Position numbers and translations under genes: made by a program. Below the pieces are notes generated by a model, which ran no database searches, was not told the DNA's origin, and saw only the letters and a program-made list of their open reading frames with translations. A DNA stretch of 64,000 bases from positions 525,001 through 589,000 of the forward strand of contig NZ_LN614827.1 of NCBI RefSeq assembly GCF_000953135.1, in the 5' to 3' direction. This DNA is from Legionella fallonii LLAP-10 (GTDB taxonomy: Bacteria > Pseudomonadota > Gammaproteobacteria > Legionellales > Legionellaceae). Of the stretch, positions 28,583 to 37,978 are shown piece by piece (position 1 is the first letter of the stretch; each line of letters begins with the position of its first letter).

Positions 28583-30343
28583 TCAATGATTAGTAAAGAC
28601 CGGCACTAATTTAATCAAGTCTCCTAGTTGGCCTTCATAAAACATCTCTCCTGAATAATAAGGTTGAATCATCGTACCTTGAGTCATTGCCGGCAATAGA
28701 GGCGAACGAGCAATTTCTTCACCGGTTAATGCATTCCTCCACACGGCATAATCATTGTGGTTATTACCCGGAATTTCTCCGTTAGGGATATCTGTACCCA
28801 CGACGACACGGCTTGACGGGGGGTTGATAAGTGCTGTGAACTCGGTCGTTCTCTGAGCAGCTTTCCAAACGACATGTAATCCGTTATCAGAAATGCTAAT
28901 GGCTGCAATTTTCCCTGGTAATGCGTCGGTTGCATAGATCAAATTGGTGTCTGGATCACCGGAAACTGACATAGGCGCCCAGCTTATTGCAGGAGAAAAT
29001 GCGGTGGCAATCTCTGTAGGAATGGGATCTCCCAAAAAGGGTTGAATAGAAAATTGATTCGCAGCATTGCCTTGATTAATGCTGATAACGCTAAGTGCGG
29101 TTGTAGCAGGTAGCGTATTAGTTTGAGCCACCACCCAATCATTCACTACGACAAATGAGGTGCACAATGTTTGGCCTGTTAATGTGATAGTTCCCGGATT
29201 CCATGTGTGATCAGGTATGAAAATACCGTCCTGAACTAGATAGCGAATAGCAGTTGTGGCCTCGAGTAAATAAACATAATCTTTACCATTGTACTGAGTC
29301 ACAGTCGGTCTTGCGCCTACAGGGTTTGGTAACGTAATTTGATGTATCCACTGCATGGTTTTTGGATTCACGGAAACAAGAATAGATGGGGGTACATCCG
29401 TAGGATCAAGACAATCCAATAATGCATCTGGGCCTTGAATAATACATCCTGCTTGACGATACACTGATTTCATTATAATAGTTCCATCTGCGGTTGCATT
29501 GAAACCATTGAATGAAGTGTTTTCGGGAAGTCCTTCTCCAGTCGGAAGGACAAGGGTTGAAATAACCCTACCAGTCGCTGGATCAAGTTTTGCCAGCCGG
29601 TAACCATAACTCACGTAAAGATATCCATCTTCTAGAATACCTAGAGAGCCAGGATAATCCCACTCCCCATAGTTGGGTGAAAGTGGATTTGCTATGTTAA
29701 TAAGTTGGTTATACCATATAGACTGCAGGGTAACGGGATTTACCTGAGCAACATATGCGCCAATTGAACCTGCCACATCTCCATATCCTCCTCCATAAAT
29801 ATAAGCAAGATTTGAATTCAGATAGGACATATTATATCCGGATGGGTAGGCTAGGGCGTGAGACCTAAGAGTATTCACTATATTGGATCCATTCATGGAA
29901 CCACCAAACGTTGCTTGAGGAAACACATGTGTGCGACCCGAGTTATAATGCTCGAATGCTTGTAAAGAAGGATACCAGGGAGCGTTCGTATTATTAGTAT
30001 TAGTAATAGCAATGCTTGCTGCAGATGTATTACTGACAGTGAATAAACAATACCCATTGTTTGTCATAGTACAACCGCTCAGTTTATAACCTGGAGTATT
30101 AATTTTTATGCCAGCGGTAGCGTAGGTGTGATTTGGTATAGTGCTTAATATACTTAAATTTAAATTACCAACACTATAATTTTGACAAGATAGTGGCCCT
30201 TTTCCATTAAGACAAAGTGTGAGTGATATAGCTCCTGGGGCACCTCCAGTACTGGTTATATTAAACAACAAGCCGCTGTATGCAAATTTTGCCTGACTCA
30301 TTAATAATAGGCTGCATAAACTGAGAAGATAGTGAGGTTTCAT
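28583..30343 (-). CDS. Secreted beta-propeller-like protein
   Basis: 586 residues. A signal peptide is clear: MKPHYLLSLCSLLLMSQAKFAYS, cleavage near 23. Residues 25-120 are a Thr/Asn-rich beta domain with two Cys pairs. From about 140 to the end, repeated blade-like patterns occur (AYVAQVNPVTLQSIWYNQL, YLYVSYGYRLAKLDPATGRVI, LIYATDALPGKIAAISI), as in quinoprotein or NHL-type propellers. No metal or quinone ligands were identified. It is probably exported to the periplasm or by type II secretion. Monocistronic. Confidence 0.75.
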   Translation of the reverse strand: MKPHYLLSLCSLLLMSQAKFAYSGLLFNITSTGGAPGAISLTLCLNGKGPLSCQNYSVGNLNLSILSTIPNHTYATAGIKINTPGYKLSGCTMTNNGYCLFTVSNTSAASIAITNTNNTNAPWYPSLQAFEHYNSGRTHVFPQATFGGSMNGSNIVNTLRSHALAYPSGYNMSYLNSNLAYIYGGGYGDVAGSIGAYVAQVNPVTLQSIWYNQLINIANPLSPNYGEWDYPGSLGILEDGYLYVSYGYRLAKLDPATGRVISTLVLPTGEGLPENTSFNGFNATADGTIIMKSVYRQAGCIIQGPDALLDCLDPTDVPPSILVSVNPKTMQWIHQITLPNPVGARPTVTQYNGKDYVYLLEATTAIRYLVQDGIFIPDHTWNPGTITLTGQTLCTSFVVVNDWVVAQTNTLPATTALSVISINQGNAANQFSIQPFLGDPIPTEIATAFSPAISWAPMSVSGDPDTNLIYATDALPGKIAAISISDNGLHVVWKAAQRTTEFTALINPPSSRVVVGTDIPNGEIPGNNHNDYAVWRNALTGEEIARSPLLPAMTQGTMIQPYYSGEMFYEGQLGDLIKLVPVFTNH

Positions 30344-30518
30344 GTAAAAGTTCGTCCTTTGAGTGAAGTATATTTATGGTTCGTGTCACAGGCATGTTCT
30401 TTTTTAAATAATCAAGGAGCATATGATGGGGTAGTGACCCCATTCGTGTCAAAATTTACGGTTTTATAATCTACCAAGATCTTTGTTAATGTATTGCAAC
30501 GGAGCATTTTAAATAAGG

Positions 30519-30748
30519 CTATGGCCACTTTGTGCATCCCATAGGTTTTTTATAAAAACCATTCAAAATAATAAGCTCACTGTGGCTACCTTGCTCTATA
30601 ATTTTACCTTGATCTATAACTACAATTGTATCCATTGACAGAAGGGTTGAATGCCTATGAACAATGACTATAACTGTTCTATTTTTCATTGCAGAATTCA
30701 GCGATTGTTTGATGAGTTCTTCTGTAATAGAGTCTAATACTGGATTTT
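30519..30748 (-). pseudogene. ABC transporter ATPase, C-terminal remnant
   Basis: The minus-strand frame begins after an in-frame stop with PVLDSITEELIKQSL (D-loop). It continues RTVIVIVHRHSTLLSMDTIVVIDQGKIIEQGSHSEL, where H-R is the switch His region and the end is the typical exporter NBD tail. Walker A, signature and Walker B are gone. Confidence 0.75.
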
Positions 30749-30767
30749 AAACTTTCAAGGAGCTGAA

Positions 30768-31004
30768 GTGAAAAGTATTCTAAATAGTTTCATAATTTGT
30801 CTATTGTTACTGCAATTCAATATAAACGTTTTTGCAACACCAGCACCGGAATACTTAAGCGTTCCTCAATGGGATTCCTGTGCTATTAAACAAACTCGAG
30901 GTACAGCACAGTTTTGGTGTTTACCGAGTACAATGCCTAGCAATTGTCCTGCTTCTTCTTGGTCTACATTAGTAAGCGGTAAACTTATTCCCATGTGTGA
31001 TTAG
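30768..31004 (+). CDS. Small secreted cysteine-containing protein
   Basis: 78 residues from a GTG start with AAGGAG nine bases upstream. A signal peptide (about residues 1-23, LLLLQFNINVFA) is followed by a 55-residue mature part with four Cys (positions about 37, 51, 60, 77) that could form two disulfides. No family recognised. Confidence 0.6.
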   Translation: MKSILNSFIICLLLLQFNINVFATPAPEYLSVPQWDSCAIKQTRGTAQFWCLPSTMPSNCPASSWSTLVSGKLIPMCD

Positions 31005-31299
31005 AGTAGTTGGGATATGGATGTTTCTAGCATGGTGTAGACTTATGGCTGCACGACATCCCGAGCTTCATGTGCTTTTCATTTAAGCTCTCTTGCTCAA
31101 GGGCAGGGTGCTAAAGTCGCCAACCCTTGTCACTAAGTCTGATTACTGTAAAAATTAGATTTTAATAAAATGGATGTCCCAAAAACACATGATTTAATCA
31201 TCTACTTTTTCATGACCTGTTGAATTATCCAAACATCAAATCAATTTCAGTTTTGTGCTATGTCAATTTTTTGCTAATTATTTATATACCCATAATTTT

Positions 31300-31699
31300 T
31301 TATGAATCAATTCGTTGTTTTAGATTATCTTTTAAAGTAATTAAAAGATAATTTTTTGCTTGCTCATATTCATCATTACTAATTAAATCTTCATCAAACA
31401 ATTTTTTTAGATAATCTACCCGATTCATTATTTGTTCATATGTGGGAGTACTTAAATGCTCAATATTTGTAAGAGTAAAGAGCAGTGAAATTCTATGGAG
31501 AATAAAATGATCTAAAAGTGTGGAATTTATTTCCTTCTGTAATTCTGTTTTTTCCTTCACTTCCGCTATTTTTTCAGATTCCGCTCCAGCTCTAGCTAAA
31601 CAATAGGGTAAAATGGCAATTACGAGTGCCATTGCTGCTAAAGCAGCTTGTCGTGGGGCACTACTCGCTGTAGAGAGATTATAATAAAAGATTGCCCCT
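31300..31699 (-). pseudogene. Membrane protein with SHOCT-like end, 5' truncated by a Tn3 remnant
   Basis: The longest ATG-started frame is 110 residues, but the frame is open further upstream (AIFYYNLSTASSAPRQAALAAM) right up to the Tn3-type inverted repeat at 31701. A hydrophobic segment is followed by a coiled Glu/Lys region. The end, VDYLKKLFDEDLISNDEYEQAKNYLL, has the SHOCT pattern (short helix pair with LI..eEy..K..LL). The missing 5' part makes it a likely pseudogene. Confidence 0.5.
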
Positions 31700-31700
31700 A

Positions 31701-32170
31701 GGGGTTCTAGGCCGGAAACCCAGAACTTTTCGGACAGTTTTTAGCCATACTTCTCTTTTTTACCCCATGAAAGAAAATTTTATTTATTATTGCATCAAGA
31801 TCAATGATCTTATCACCAGAAAAAATAAAGTGCCCCTGAAAATGAATATGTTGCCAAGCTACAGGTGAAACTTTTTTCAACATGGCTAATGCCTTATGAT
31901 CACCCTCTGCTTCATATTTCAATTTTAGTTTGGATAATATTGCGGAATTGTAGTGAATAATGGCATTTGCAAGCAGTCGCCCACACTGATTACTTATCTC
32001 AATTTCACGATCCCCTCTGCCGGATAGCTGCTTTTTGCCATAGACAATAAAATAATTAAGAATATAAGTAGTATATTTGGGATTGATTCAGAAATGGCTG
32101 CAAATCAATCAAAGGCTTCTGGAATGACTAAAAATTGTCCGGAAATTTCTGGGGTTCCGGGCTAGCCCCC
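31701..32170. mobile_element. Tn3-family miniature remnant with ~38-bp inverted repeats
   Basis: The left end (31701-31738) starts GGGGTTCTAGGCCGGAAACC and the right end (about 32132-32170) is its imperfect inverted copy. 38-bp repeats that start GGGG are typical of the Tn3 family. Only the last ~115 codons of the transposase are left inside. No matching 5-bp target duplication was seen. Confidence 0.75.
31707..32060 (-). pseudogene. Tn3 transposase C-terminal fragment
   Basis: The frame is open from the middle of the element: GDREIEISNQCGRLLANAIIHYNSAILSKL, then VSPVAWQHIHFQGHFIFSG. This is the conserved end of Tn3-family TnpA (LSPVAWQHI...G.Y.F). The DDE residues are missing. Confidence 0.8.
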
Positions 32171-32175
32171 CTGTT

Positions 32176-32421
32176 TTTGGGGTATGGCAATCATCCGAGT
32201 GAAAAGATACTCTAAGCCTAAAAATCACGTTAATTAGAAATAATTTTTACCAGAAGGTTTTATTTTTATTCTTTTATATAGTGGAATGCATCCTTTTATA
32301 ATCCTTTACATGGATAATTATCAGTAAAACAGGACGATCTTAATTCAAAACAAGCCTTAGAGTATCTTTTCACTCGGATGATTGTCATGTCCCTTACTCG
32401 ACTCGGATGATTGCCATACCC
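32176..32421. mobile_element. MITE-like element with nested inverted repeats
   Basis: The left arm GGGGTATGGCAATCATCCGA (from 32176) continues with GTGAAAAGATACTCTAAG. Its reverse complement occurs in two overlapping pieces on the right (about 32354-32388 and 32399-32421). The outer 22-base end is therefore present twice there. The interior has no transposase frame. The minus-strand ORF across it is a by-product. Confidence 0.6.
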
Positions 32422-32556
32422 CAAATAATAACCATGACACGTTATTCGACATCTGTTGGGTGTCCTTACTAACGGATTTTGACGTCGTTGCGCCGTCAAT
32501 GAAACAACCAACAACAAGCTTGATTTGAGGTCACAAAACAGTGACCTCAAATTTAC

Positions 32557-35310
32557 CTATGTCAGCACGCAAAGCATTTTTTCAGCTACCAATAAACAAG
32601 AGTCGTTCTCTTTTCGGTGATATAAGCCATAACGGTTCTCTCCCAGTAAAGGAATTTCATCTTTATCATCCCGAGTATTTATGCAGGCTTCAGTATTTTT
32701 GTTTTCAGGGCGTGGCACGATTCTCGTGATTGGAATCAAGTCAGGTATAGGGCCTTTTTGCGTCGCAAAAATATAATAAGTAATGCTTGCTCTCAGTTCG
32801 AGCCCTGCTCGCGCTTCAAAGATGTTCTTGGCGTTTAAATCTCCACCAGGAACAGTAGTCACCGCCAAACCCTCGAATAGGTTCAAAGGAAAGTACATTC
32901 CTGCGTGTAGCCAAGAATATCGTCCAATATAGAAATTCAAAAGAAATTTTAATCGCCTGTTCTGAAAATCTATAATCTCAACTTTAGATGAGCAATTGCT
33001 TTTTCCACATGGGTTATAACTGATGAATAGCCCGCCTAATTTGACTCTATTTAAGCTGAAGGGTCCGCTTCGCTTGATAACAAAATCCTCATCCCCGTAA
33101 AGATAAGTCTCAAGCTCTTCGGGTTGAATTTTTTGTAACTGCTCAAGGTGAAACAACTGGCCATCAAAGATTTGACTGGCATAATGCTTTGGATCCTGCG
33201 GTCCCCCCAGATTATTTTGGGGATAATTCACTAAATAGGGATTCAACACTGAATTGTGACCTTTTGAATCGTGATCTCTTATGAAGTAGATCAGTTGAAG
33301 AAGAAAAAAATGATGGCTGGATAACTGACAAATTTGATTCACGTTAGTTAATTCAGGTACCTGGGCGAAACATTGAGCAAATCTGTCTTCTAAGCCCAAC
33401 AATGAAATGCACTTACCAACAGAAGAATTATCAATACGATACTGGAGCTCATCTAATATGGAAATTACTTCGTCTTGCAAGGGACGCTCTACCTCGTCCA
33501 ATGAATGATTCGCTTGGGTTAATTCAAATTGTTCAAATAGATGTTTAAATGGATGCTTTTTGATAAAAATAGTGCTTGAGAATGTTTCAGGAGGATAATG
33601 AGCGAGTATTTTTTTTAAAAACAGCATATTGGTTTCAGGCTTGAGTGAAGATGGAATCATTAATCGTTTCAGATCCTTTAACATCTGGATACGCCATTTC
33701 ATCCTACTTCCAGGAGTATGAGTCATAAAATTTTTTTCAAATGAGTTAAAAAAATCTTCCAATTTCTCCGGATGTTCAAGAACTGCCTCAGGAACCAGAC
33801 GCACCTTTTTCAAATAAGTCCATTCAACATTGAGTTGACTTAAATCTATTGTGCGCATATCCACGTTAATAAACCGAGCACCAGCTAAGTTTGTGCCTGT
33901 AAAATCAGCCCCTTCAATTAAAGTGCCCTCAAACACGGAACCACTCAAATCAGCCCATCTCAAAATTGCCTGCTTCAAATTTGCTTGTCTAAGTGTGATG
34001 TTCTGCATATTTGCATGGCTTAAGTTTGCTTTTTCAAGTAGAGCATTATCCAAACAGGCGTTTACTAGAATAGCATGAAGAAGTTTTGCTTGCCGCAAAT
34101 TTGCTTGATTCAGTAAGCTTGAGTTCAAATCCGCATAGCTTAAATTTGCTTGAAACAAGATCATTGCAGACATATTCTTACAGCCAAAACGAAAATGGGA
34201 TAGCGACGCATGCGATAAATCAGCACCAGCCAGATTTACCTGATTAAATTCGATTAAAGGTAAAAAATTGAGGTAAGTTTTAGGAAAATTTGTCTTAAAT
34301 AAATCGAATAATGCAGTTGATTTTTCTCTATCAACCTCCGGGGCATACATACGTAGATGCACTCTCGTCCTCTCATCGAGATATGGCGCATTAGAGACAT
34401 TTCTTAATTGTTCGATGTCAGGGAGCACTTTATGGTGTCGAGTTAGCATGTAACATGCTACTTCGTGATCAGACATCGGCATTTTATTCTCAACCAGGCT
34501 TTTTAGAGCCTTGTATTCACTTGTACGTCGATAACCTTCAACAAAGTCAAAGGCTTCTTTGGGTGCTATTTGACTTAAATGAGATATGACTTGAGCTGGA
34601 TTTTTTTTAAAGCGTACAGCAAAAGCTGTTGCTGCCACTCTCGATAAATTTTTTGATGCAATCTGGGCTGCTAATAAATCTTCTATATCCAAATGAGTCA
34701 AAATACTGACTTGTACTTCTTCTGGTATCGAAAAAAAAAGATGCTCTTCATGTGGTGGTATAGCGGAAGAAATTGAGGTTTTTTCTTCAGTTAATTCAGA
34801 AGCGTTCAAAAACACAATTAATTCATGAGTTTTTAACTTTAATTCCTTGATTTGACTATAAAGATGTGTTGTTAATTGGCACAGCTCATCCTCAATACTC
34901 TGCTTGGATATGTCTCCTGCGTTAAGACTTTTATCAGTAAAGCGAAGTCTATTATCAAAAGTGTTGACAATAGTTGTTTGGAGTTCTTGGCACACTAAAA
35001 AAAAATCAGCCCAATGTTGCCCAAGTTGTTCTTTATCAAGTATATTTTGACTGGAAATCTTAGCAAGAAAAACATCATGGTTATAAAATTTATTTAGATT
35101 GTCTACCCTCTTTTTTAAGGACAGAAAGATATGAATATTTTTATATGATAAGAGTTCCGAACTTTTATTGCTTAGCTCATCGCTCAGAACACCATAAAAA
35201 TCTAAAAAGGCATGCAATTCACGTAGATCATGAACCATCTTGGATATCTGTTCTTTAATTAACAAAGGATGACATTTTTCTTTAAATTCAGATTGACTAA
35301 ATTTTTTCAT
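32557..35310 (-). CDS. F-box and pentapeptide-repeat protein (candidate effector)
   Basis: 917 residues. The N-terminal 170 are helical. An F-box motif follows near 178-215 (FFSIPEEVQVSILTHLDIEDLLAAQIASKNLSRVA), the element that recruits Skp1/Cullin ubiquitin ligases in eukaryotes. Residues about 345-500 are pentapeptide repeats of A(D/N)LxxA type (NLSYADLNSSLLNQANLRQAK ...), which form a right-handed beta helix. The rest (500-917) has no recognised domain. Bacterial F-box proteins are nearly always secreted effectors, so Dot/Icm delivery is likely but inferred. Single gene with a long upstream region. Confidence 0.85.
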   Translation of the reverse strand: MKKFSQSEFKEKCHPLLIKEQISKMVHDLRELHAFLDFYGVLSDELSNKSSELLSYKNIHIFLSLKKRVDNLNKFYNHDVFLAKISSQNILDKEQLGQHWADFFLVCQELQTTIVNTFDNRLRFTDKSLNAGDISKQSIEDELCQLTTHLYSQIKELKLKTHELIVFLNASELTEEKTSISSAIPPHEEHLFFSIPEEVQVSILTHLDIEDLLAAQIASKNLSRVAATAFAVRFKKNPAQVISHLSQIAPKEAFDFVEGYRRTSEYKALKSLVENKMPMSDHEVACYMLTRHHKVLPDIEQLRNVSNAPYLDERTRVHLRMYAPEVDREKSTALFDLFKTNFPKTYLNFLPLIEFNQVNLAGADLSHASLSHFRFGCKNMSAMILFQANLSYADLNSSLLNQANLRQAKLLHAILVNACLDNALLEKANLSHANMQNITLRQANLKQAILRWADLSGSVFEGTLIEGADFTGTNLAGARFINVDMRTIDLSQLNVEWTYLKKVRLVPEAVLEHPEKLEDFFNSFEKNFMTHTPGSRMKWRIQMLKDLKRLMIPSSLKPETNMLFLKKILAHYPPETFSSTIFIKKHPFKHLFEQFELTQANHSLDEVERPLQDEVISILDELQYRIDNSSVGKCISLLGLEDRFAQCFAQVPELTNVNQICQLSSHHFFLLQLIYFIRDHDSKGHNSVLNPYLVNYPQNNLGGPQDPKHYASQIFDGQLFHLEQLQKIQPEELETYLYGDEDFVIKRSGPFSLNRVKLGGLFISYNPCGKSNCSSKVEIIDFQNRRLKFLLNFYIGRYSWLHAGMYFPLNLFEGLAVTTVPGGDLNAKNIFEARAGLELRASITYYIFATQKGPIPDLIPITRIVPRPENKNTEACINTRDDKDEIPLLGENRYGLYHRKENDSCLLVAEKMLCVLT

Positions 35311-35681
35311 TACTTAATTCCTTGCAATACATAAAGACGTACGTGACATCGATTACACAATTTTCTCTCTGCTTCGGATTGTGAAGACAAACAAGAGTTC
35401 GGTCAGTTGACGAATCGAATAAGAAAATAAGCGTTAACCGCTTTTAGATTTCCTGGATAAAACGAGAAGAGGTTTTCATCGGGAACAAAGAGAATGGATA
35501 AACTTATAATCTTTTTCAACAGCCAAGCTGCATTTTGATAAGATTGCTAAGTTACCTGTCCTCCATCATTACCAATATTTTTAGAAAGTAATGAAATAAA
35601 TTACAAATTAATCGGATTGTAATCGCTTCATAAAGAATTTTAAAGAAGCTTTCTTCCTCAGAAATAATTCGGTTGCACTAC
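35311..35681. other. Intergenic upstream of the F-box gene
   Basis: About 370 bases without an ORF; it should contain the promoter of the F-box gene. The MITE at 35682 adjoins it. Confidence 0.5.
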
Positions 35682-35999
35682 ATTGGGTTAAATTACCGAT
35701 CTGGGGCAAAAGCGAATTGACTTAATTTTGCACCATAAAATGCAAGAGATGTTTTATTTTAAATAATATTGATTAATATTGGAGCTGAAATGAGATTGAT
35801 AAGTCAAAGACCAGTTCTCTTTAGATTCGCTTTCATTCGAAACTAATTATGCGAACAGTTGGCTATAACTGGCCTGTTTTAAATATTAGTTGCTCACATT
35901 GAGCAACTAATACGCCACTATGGACATGGAATAACAAATTTCATACAAAAATTATTGTTTGTAGTTCGCTTTTGCCCCAGATCGGTAATTTAACCCAAT
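35682..35999. mobile_element. 318-bp MITE with perfect 35-bp inverted repeats
   Basis: 35682-35716 and 35965-35999 are exact reverse complements over 35 bases (starting ATTGGGTTAAATTACCGATC). The match continues outward imperfectly (ACTA/TAGT). The interior carries a second strong hairpin with arms TTAGTTGCTC and GAGCAACTAA and no gene. A perfect match implies recent activity. Confidence 0.85.
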
Positions 36000-36090
36000 T
36001 TAGTACTTTATCATATGCATTATTATTTGTGATTTGACATGTACACAAAAAATGTGTACAATTTATTAAGAATAATAAAAAGAGACTGGC

Positions 36091-36375
36091 TTGGAAATTT
36101 ATAATGTTGTGATAAGGAAGAAATTAGTACCCAGCCTAAAGAGGTTTCCTAAACATATTATTGTCAAATTAACTGCCTGGATTAATGCGGTAGGTCATGA
36201 TGGCTTAAGTGAAGTTAGAAAAATACCTGGTTTTCATGATGAGCCGTTGCAATGAGAGCGTAAAGGGCAGCGCTGGATTAGATTATCAAAGTCCTATCGC
36301 GCTATTTATATCATTGATAAAGAGGGACAAATGGAAATTGTAGAAATTATTGAGGTGAGCAAACATGATTACTAA
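36091..36375 (+). pseudogene. HigB-like toxin with an in-frame stop
   Basis: From TTG 36091 a 94-codon frame reads IYNVVIRKKLVPSLKRFPKH ... AWINAVGHDGLSEVRKIPGFHDEPLQ, then TGA at 36253 (codon 55), then ERKGQRWIRLSKSYRAIYII to TAA 36373. The paralogue at 19305 has Gly at the stop position (HDEPLLGDRKGQR), so one G-to-T change (GGA to TGA) explains it. The toxin should be inactive, while its antitoxin is intact. Confidence 0.8.
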
Positions 36376-36682
36376 AGACACACAAGAAACATTGAAATAT
36401 CTTGAAAATCTTATAGGTGAAAAATTAACTTTGGGTTCTTTTATTCTCGCTATTCGTCAGGGAGAGGAATTAAGCCAGGTTGAATTTGCTAAAACACTGG
36501 GTGTTTCAAGGCAGGTTTTATGTGATATAGAACATGGCAGAAGAATTATTAGCCCTAAAAAAGCTGCTGAATATGCGGATATATTAGGTTATTCAAAAAA
36601 GCAATTCGTTCGTCTATGTTTGCAAGATATGATTGATAGAGATCATTTGGGTTTGATCGTAGAAATTGAAAATGCAGCATAA
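36365..36682 (+). CDS. HigA-like XRE antitoxin/regulator
   Basis: 105 residues, overlapping the broken toxin by 11 bases. The helix-turn-helix is at about 32-70 (LSQVEFAKTLGVSRQVLCDIEHGRRIISPKKAAEYADILGYS). It is intact and ends 30 bases before the Abi-like gene. With the toxin dead, its remaining task may be to regulate this cluster. Confidence 0.85.
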   Translation: MITKDTQETLKYLENLIGEKLTLGSFILAIRQGEELSQVEFAKTLGVSRQVLCDIEHGRRIISPKKAAEYADILGYSKKQFVRLCLQDMIDRDHLGLIVEIENAA

Positions 36683-36712
36683 CGATATAACCATGGCGAA
36701 GAGTTTTTTAAA

Positions 36713-37567
36713 ATGAGAGATGAGGATTATTATTCCGTAAGGTCTGGTAAAAGGTCCCGAGTAAAACTTGATTTAAATACATTAAAACAATTGTTTCTCA
36801 GTGTTTACACTGAATTTAAAAAGAAAGATTATTTTTACGAATATATGGGCTATTGGTGCACTGATGAAGGCGATGTTCCTGGCGTGCTTGGAGATGATAC
36901 TGCAATTGCTTCACGTTTATTGCTTAAGCTAGGAAGCAATAATTTATGGCCATTAGAAGAATATATACATTTTTATACAGAAGATGATGTATTAGATATG
37001 ATCGAATTTTTGTATGATTGCATTTCTATCCCCTCAGATGGTATTTACCATTCATATAACAACTGTGGTTATCATCGCTACAAAGCTTTCGATAATGTAA
37101 CAGCAAGAAAAGAATATCAATTAAGAATGAATGAGTTATTAAAGCAGTATTCTGATGGATATGAGCTAAGCGACCAAGGTTGCATCTTAATTTTAGTTGA
37201 AAGAGGTTTTGATAATTTATTAAAAGCAACTGTTCCAGAAAATATAGAGGATAGCCAACTCATACAGAATAAAATAAATCATGCTGTAGATAAGTATAGA
37301 AGAGGTCGTAAGGTAGAAGAGAGAAGGGATGGTATTCGTGAGTTAGCTGATGTTTTAGAGTTGTTACGTCCTAAAATTAAAGAATTAAATTTAAAACAAG
37401 ATGAAAGTGATATATTTAATTTATTAAATAATTTTGGTATACGTCATTTTAATTCTGGGCAAAAAACAAACTATAATACTTCAATTTTTTATAGCGGTTT
37501 GTTCTATCATTTTCTGCTAATGATACACATGGTTCTGAGACTCATAGATAAAAATAAAGGCGGATAA
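36713..37567 (+). CDS. Abi_C-like (abortive infection type) protein
   Basis: 284 residues. The C-terminal half shows the pattern of the abortive-infection C-terminal domain: DQGCILILVERGFDNLLKA, then VDKYRRGRKVEERRDGIRELADVLELLRP (paired Arg), then DIFNLLNNFGIRHFNSGQK with the conserved N.f.IRH. The N-terminal half is unassigned. It is in one operon with the HigA-like gene, an arrangement typical of phage-defence modules. Actual antiphage function is inference. Confidence 0.65.
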   Translation: MRDEDYYSVRSGKRSRVKLDLNTLKQLFLSVYTEFKKKDYFYEYMGYWCTDEGDVPGVLGDDTAIASRLLLKLGSNNLWPLEEYIHFYTEDDVLDMIEFLYDCISIPSDGIYHSYNNCGYHRYKAFDNVTARKEYQLRMNELLKQYSDGYELSDQGCILILVERGFDNLLKATVPENIEDSQLIQNKINHAVDKYRRGRKVEERRDGIRELADVLELLRPKIKELNLKQDESDIFNLLNNFGIRHFNSGQKTNYNTSIFYSGLFYHFLLMIHMVLRLIDKNKGG

Positions 37568-37978
37568 TTAGGTCTGATTAATCGTATAATCAGACCCAAC
37601 AGGATTTCCGTTCAGGGCGGATTGAATTCGCTAATGCAACATGACTTTTGATACAATCAAAAGACGCTCTGATGATTATAGAAATTAACTAAACTGTTGA
37701 CGCAAGAATGATCCCCGTATTACGCTGCGCTAATACGGGCTACGCTTGCTGATATAGGAACTGGGGTTGAGCTTTGAACGTCGTTGCTTGAACAGAATTT
37801 CTTTGCCCAATCGTTCTGCTGTGCGGCTTCGAGACGGCATAAATGCCTCCTCAGCCCGAACGGTTCATAATAAATCGAAAAGTACTAATTATTAACAAAA
37901 CAGGTCTTGGTCATGACGCCATGAGGTCTTGACCCGATCTATGCCTGTTTGCTGATAAAAACCTCTATCTTTACAGAC
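37568..37978. other. Intergenic with several hairpins
   Basis: About 410 bases. GTCTGATT...AATCAGAC just after the Abi-like gene may terminate it. CCCGTATTA...TAATACGGG (about 37710-37740) is a REP-like hairpin. No ORF. Confidence 0.5.

Noticed and set aside
30490..30506. TTGCAACGGAGC, similar to the IS6 end at 39209
   Set aside because: Only about 12 bases match and no second end or transposase is near.
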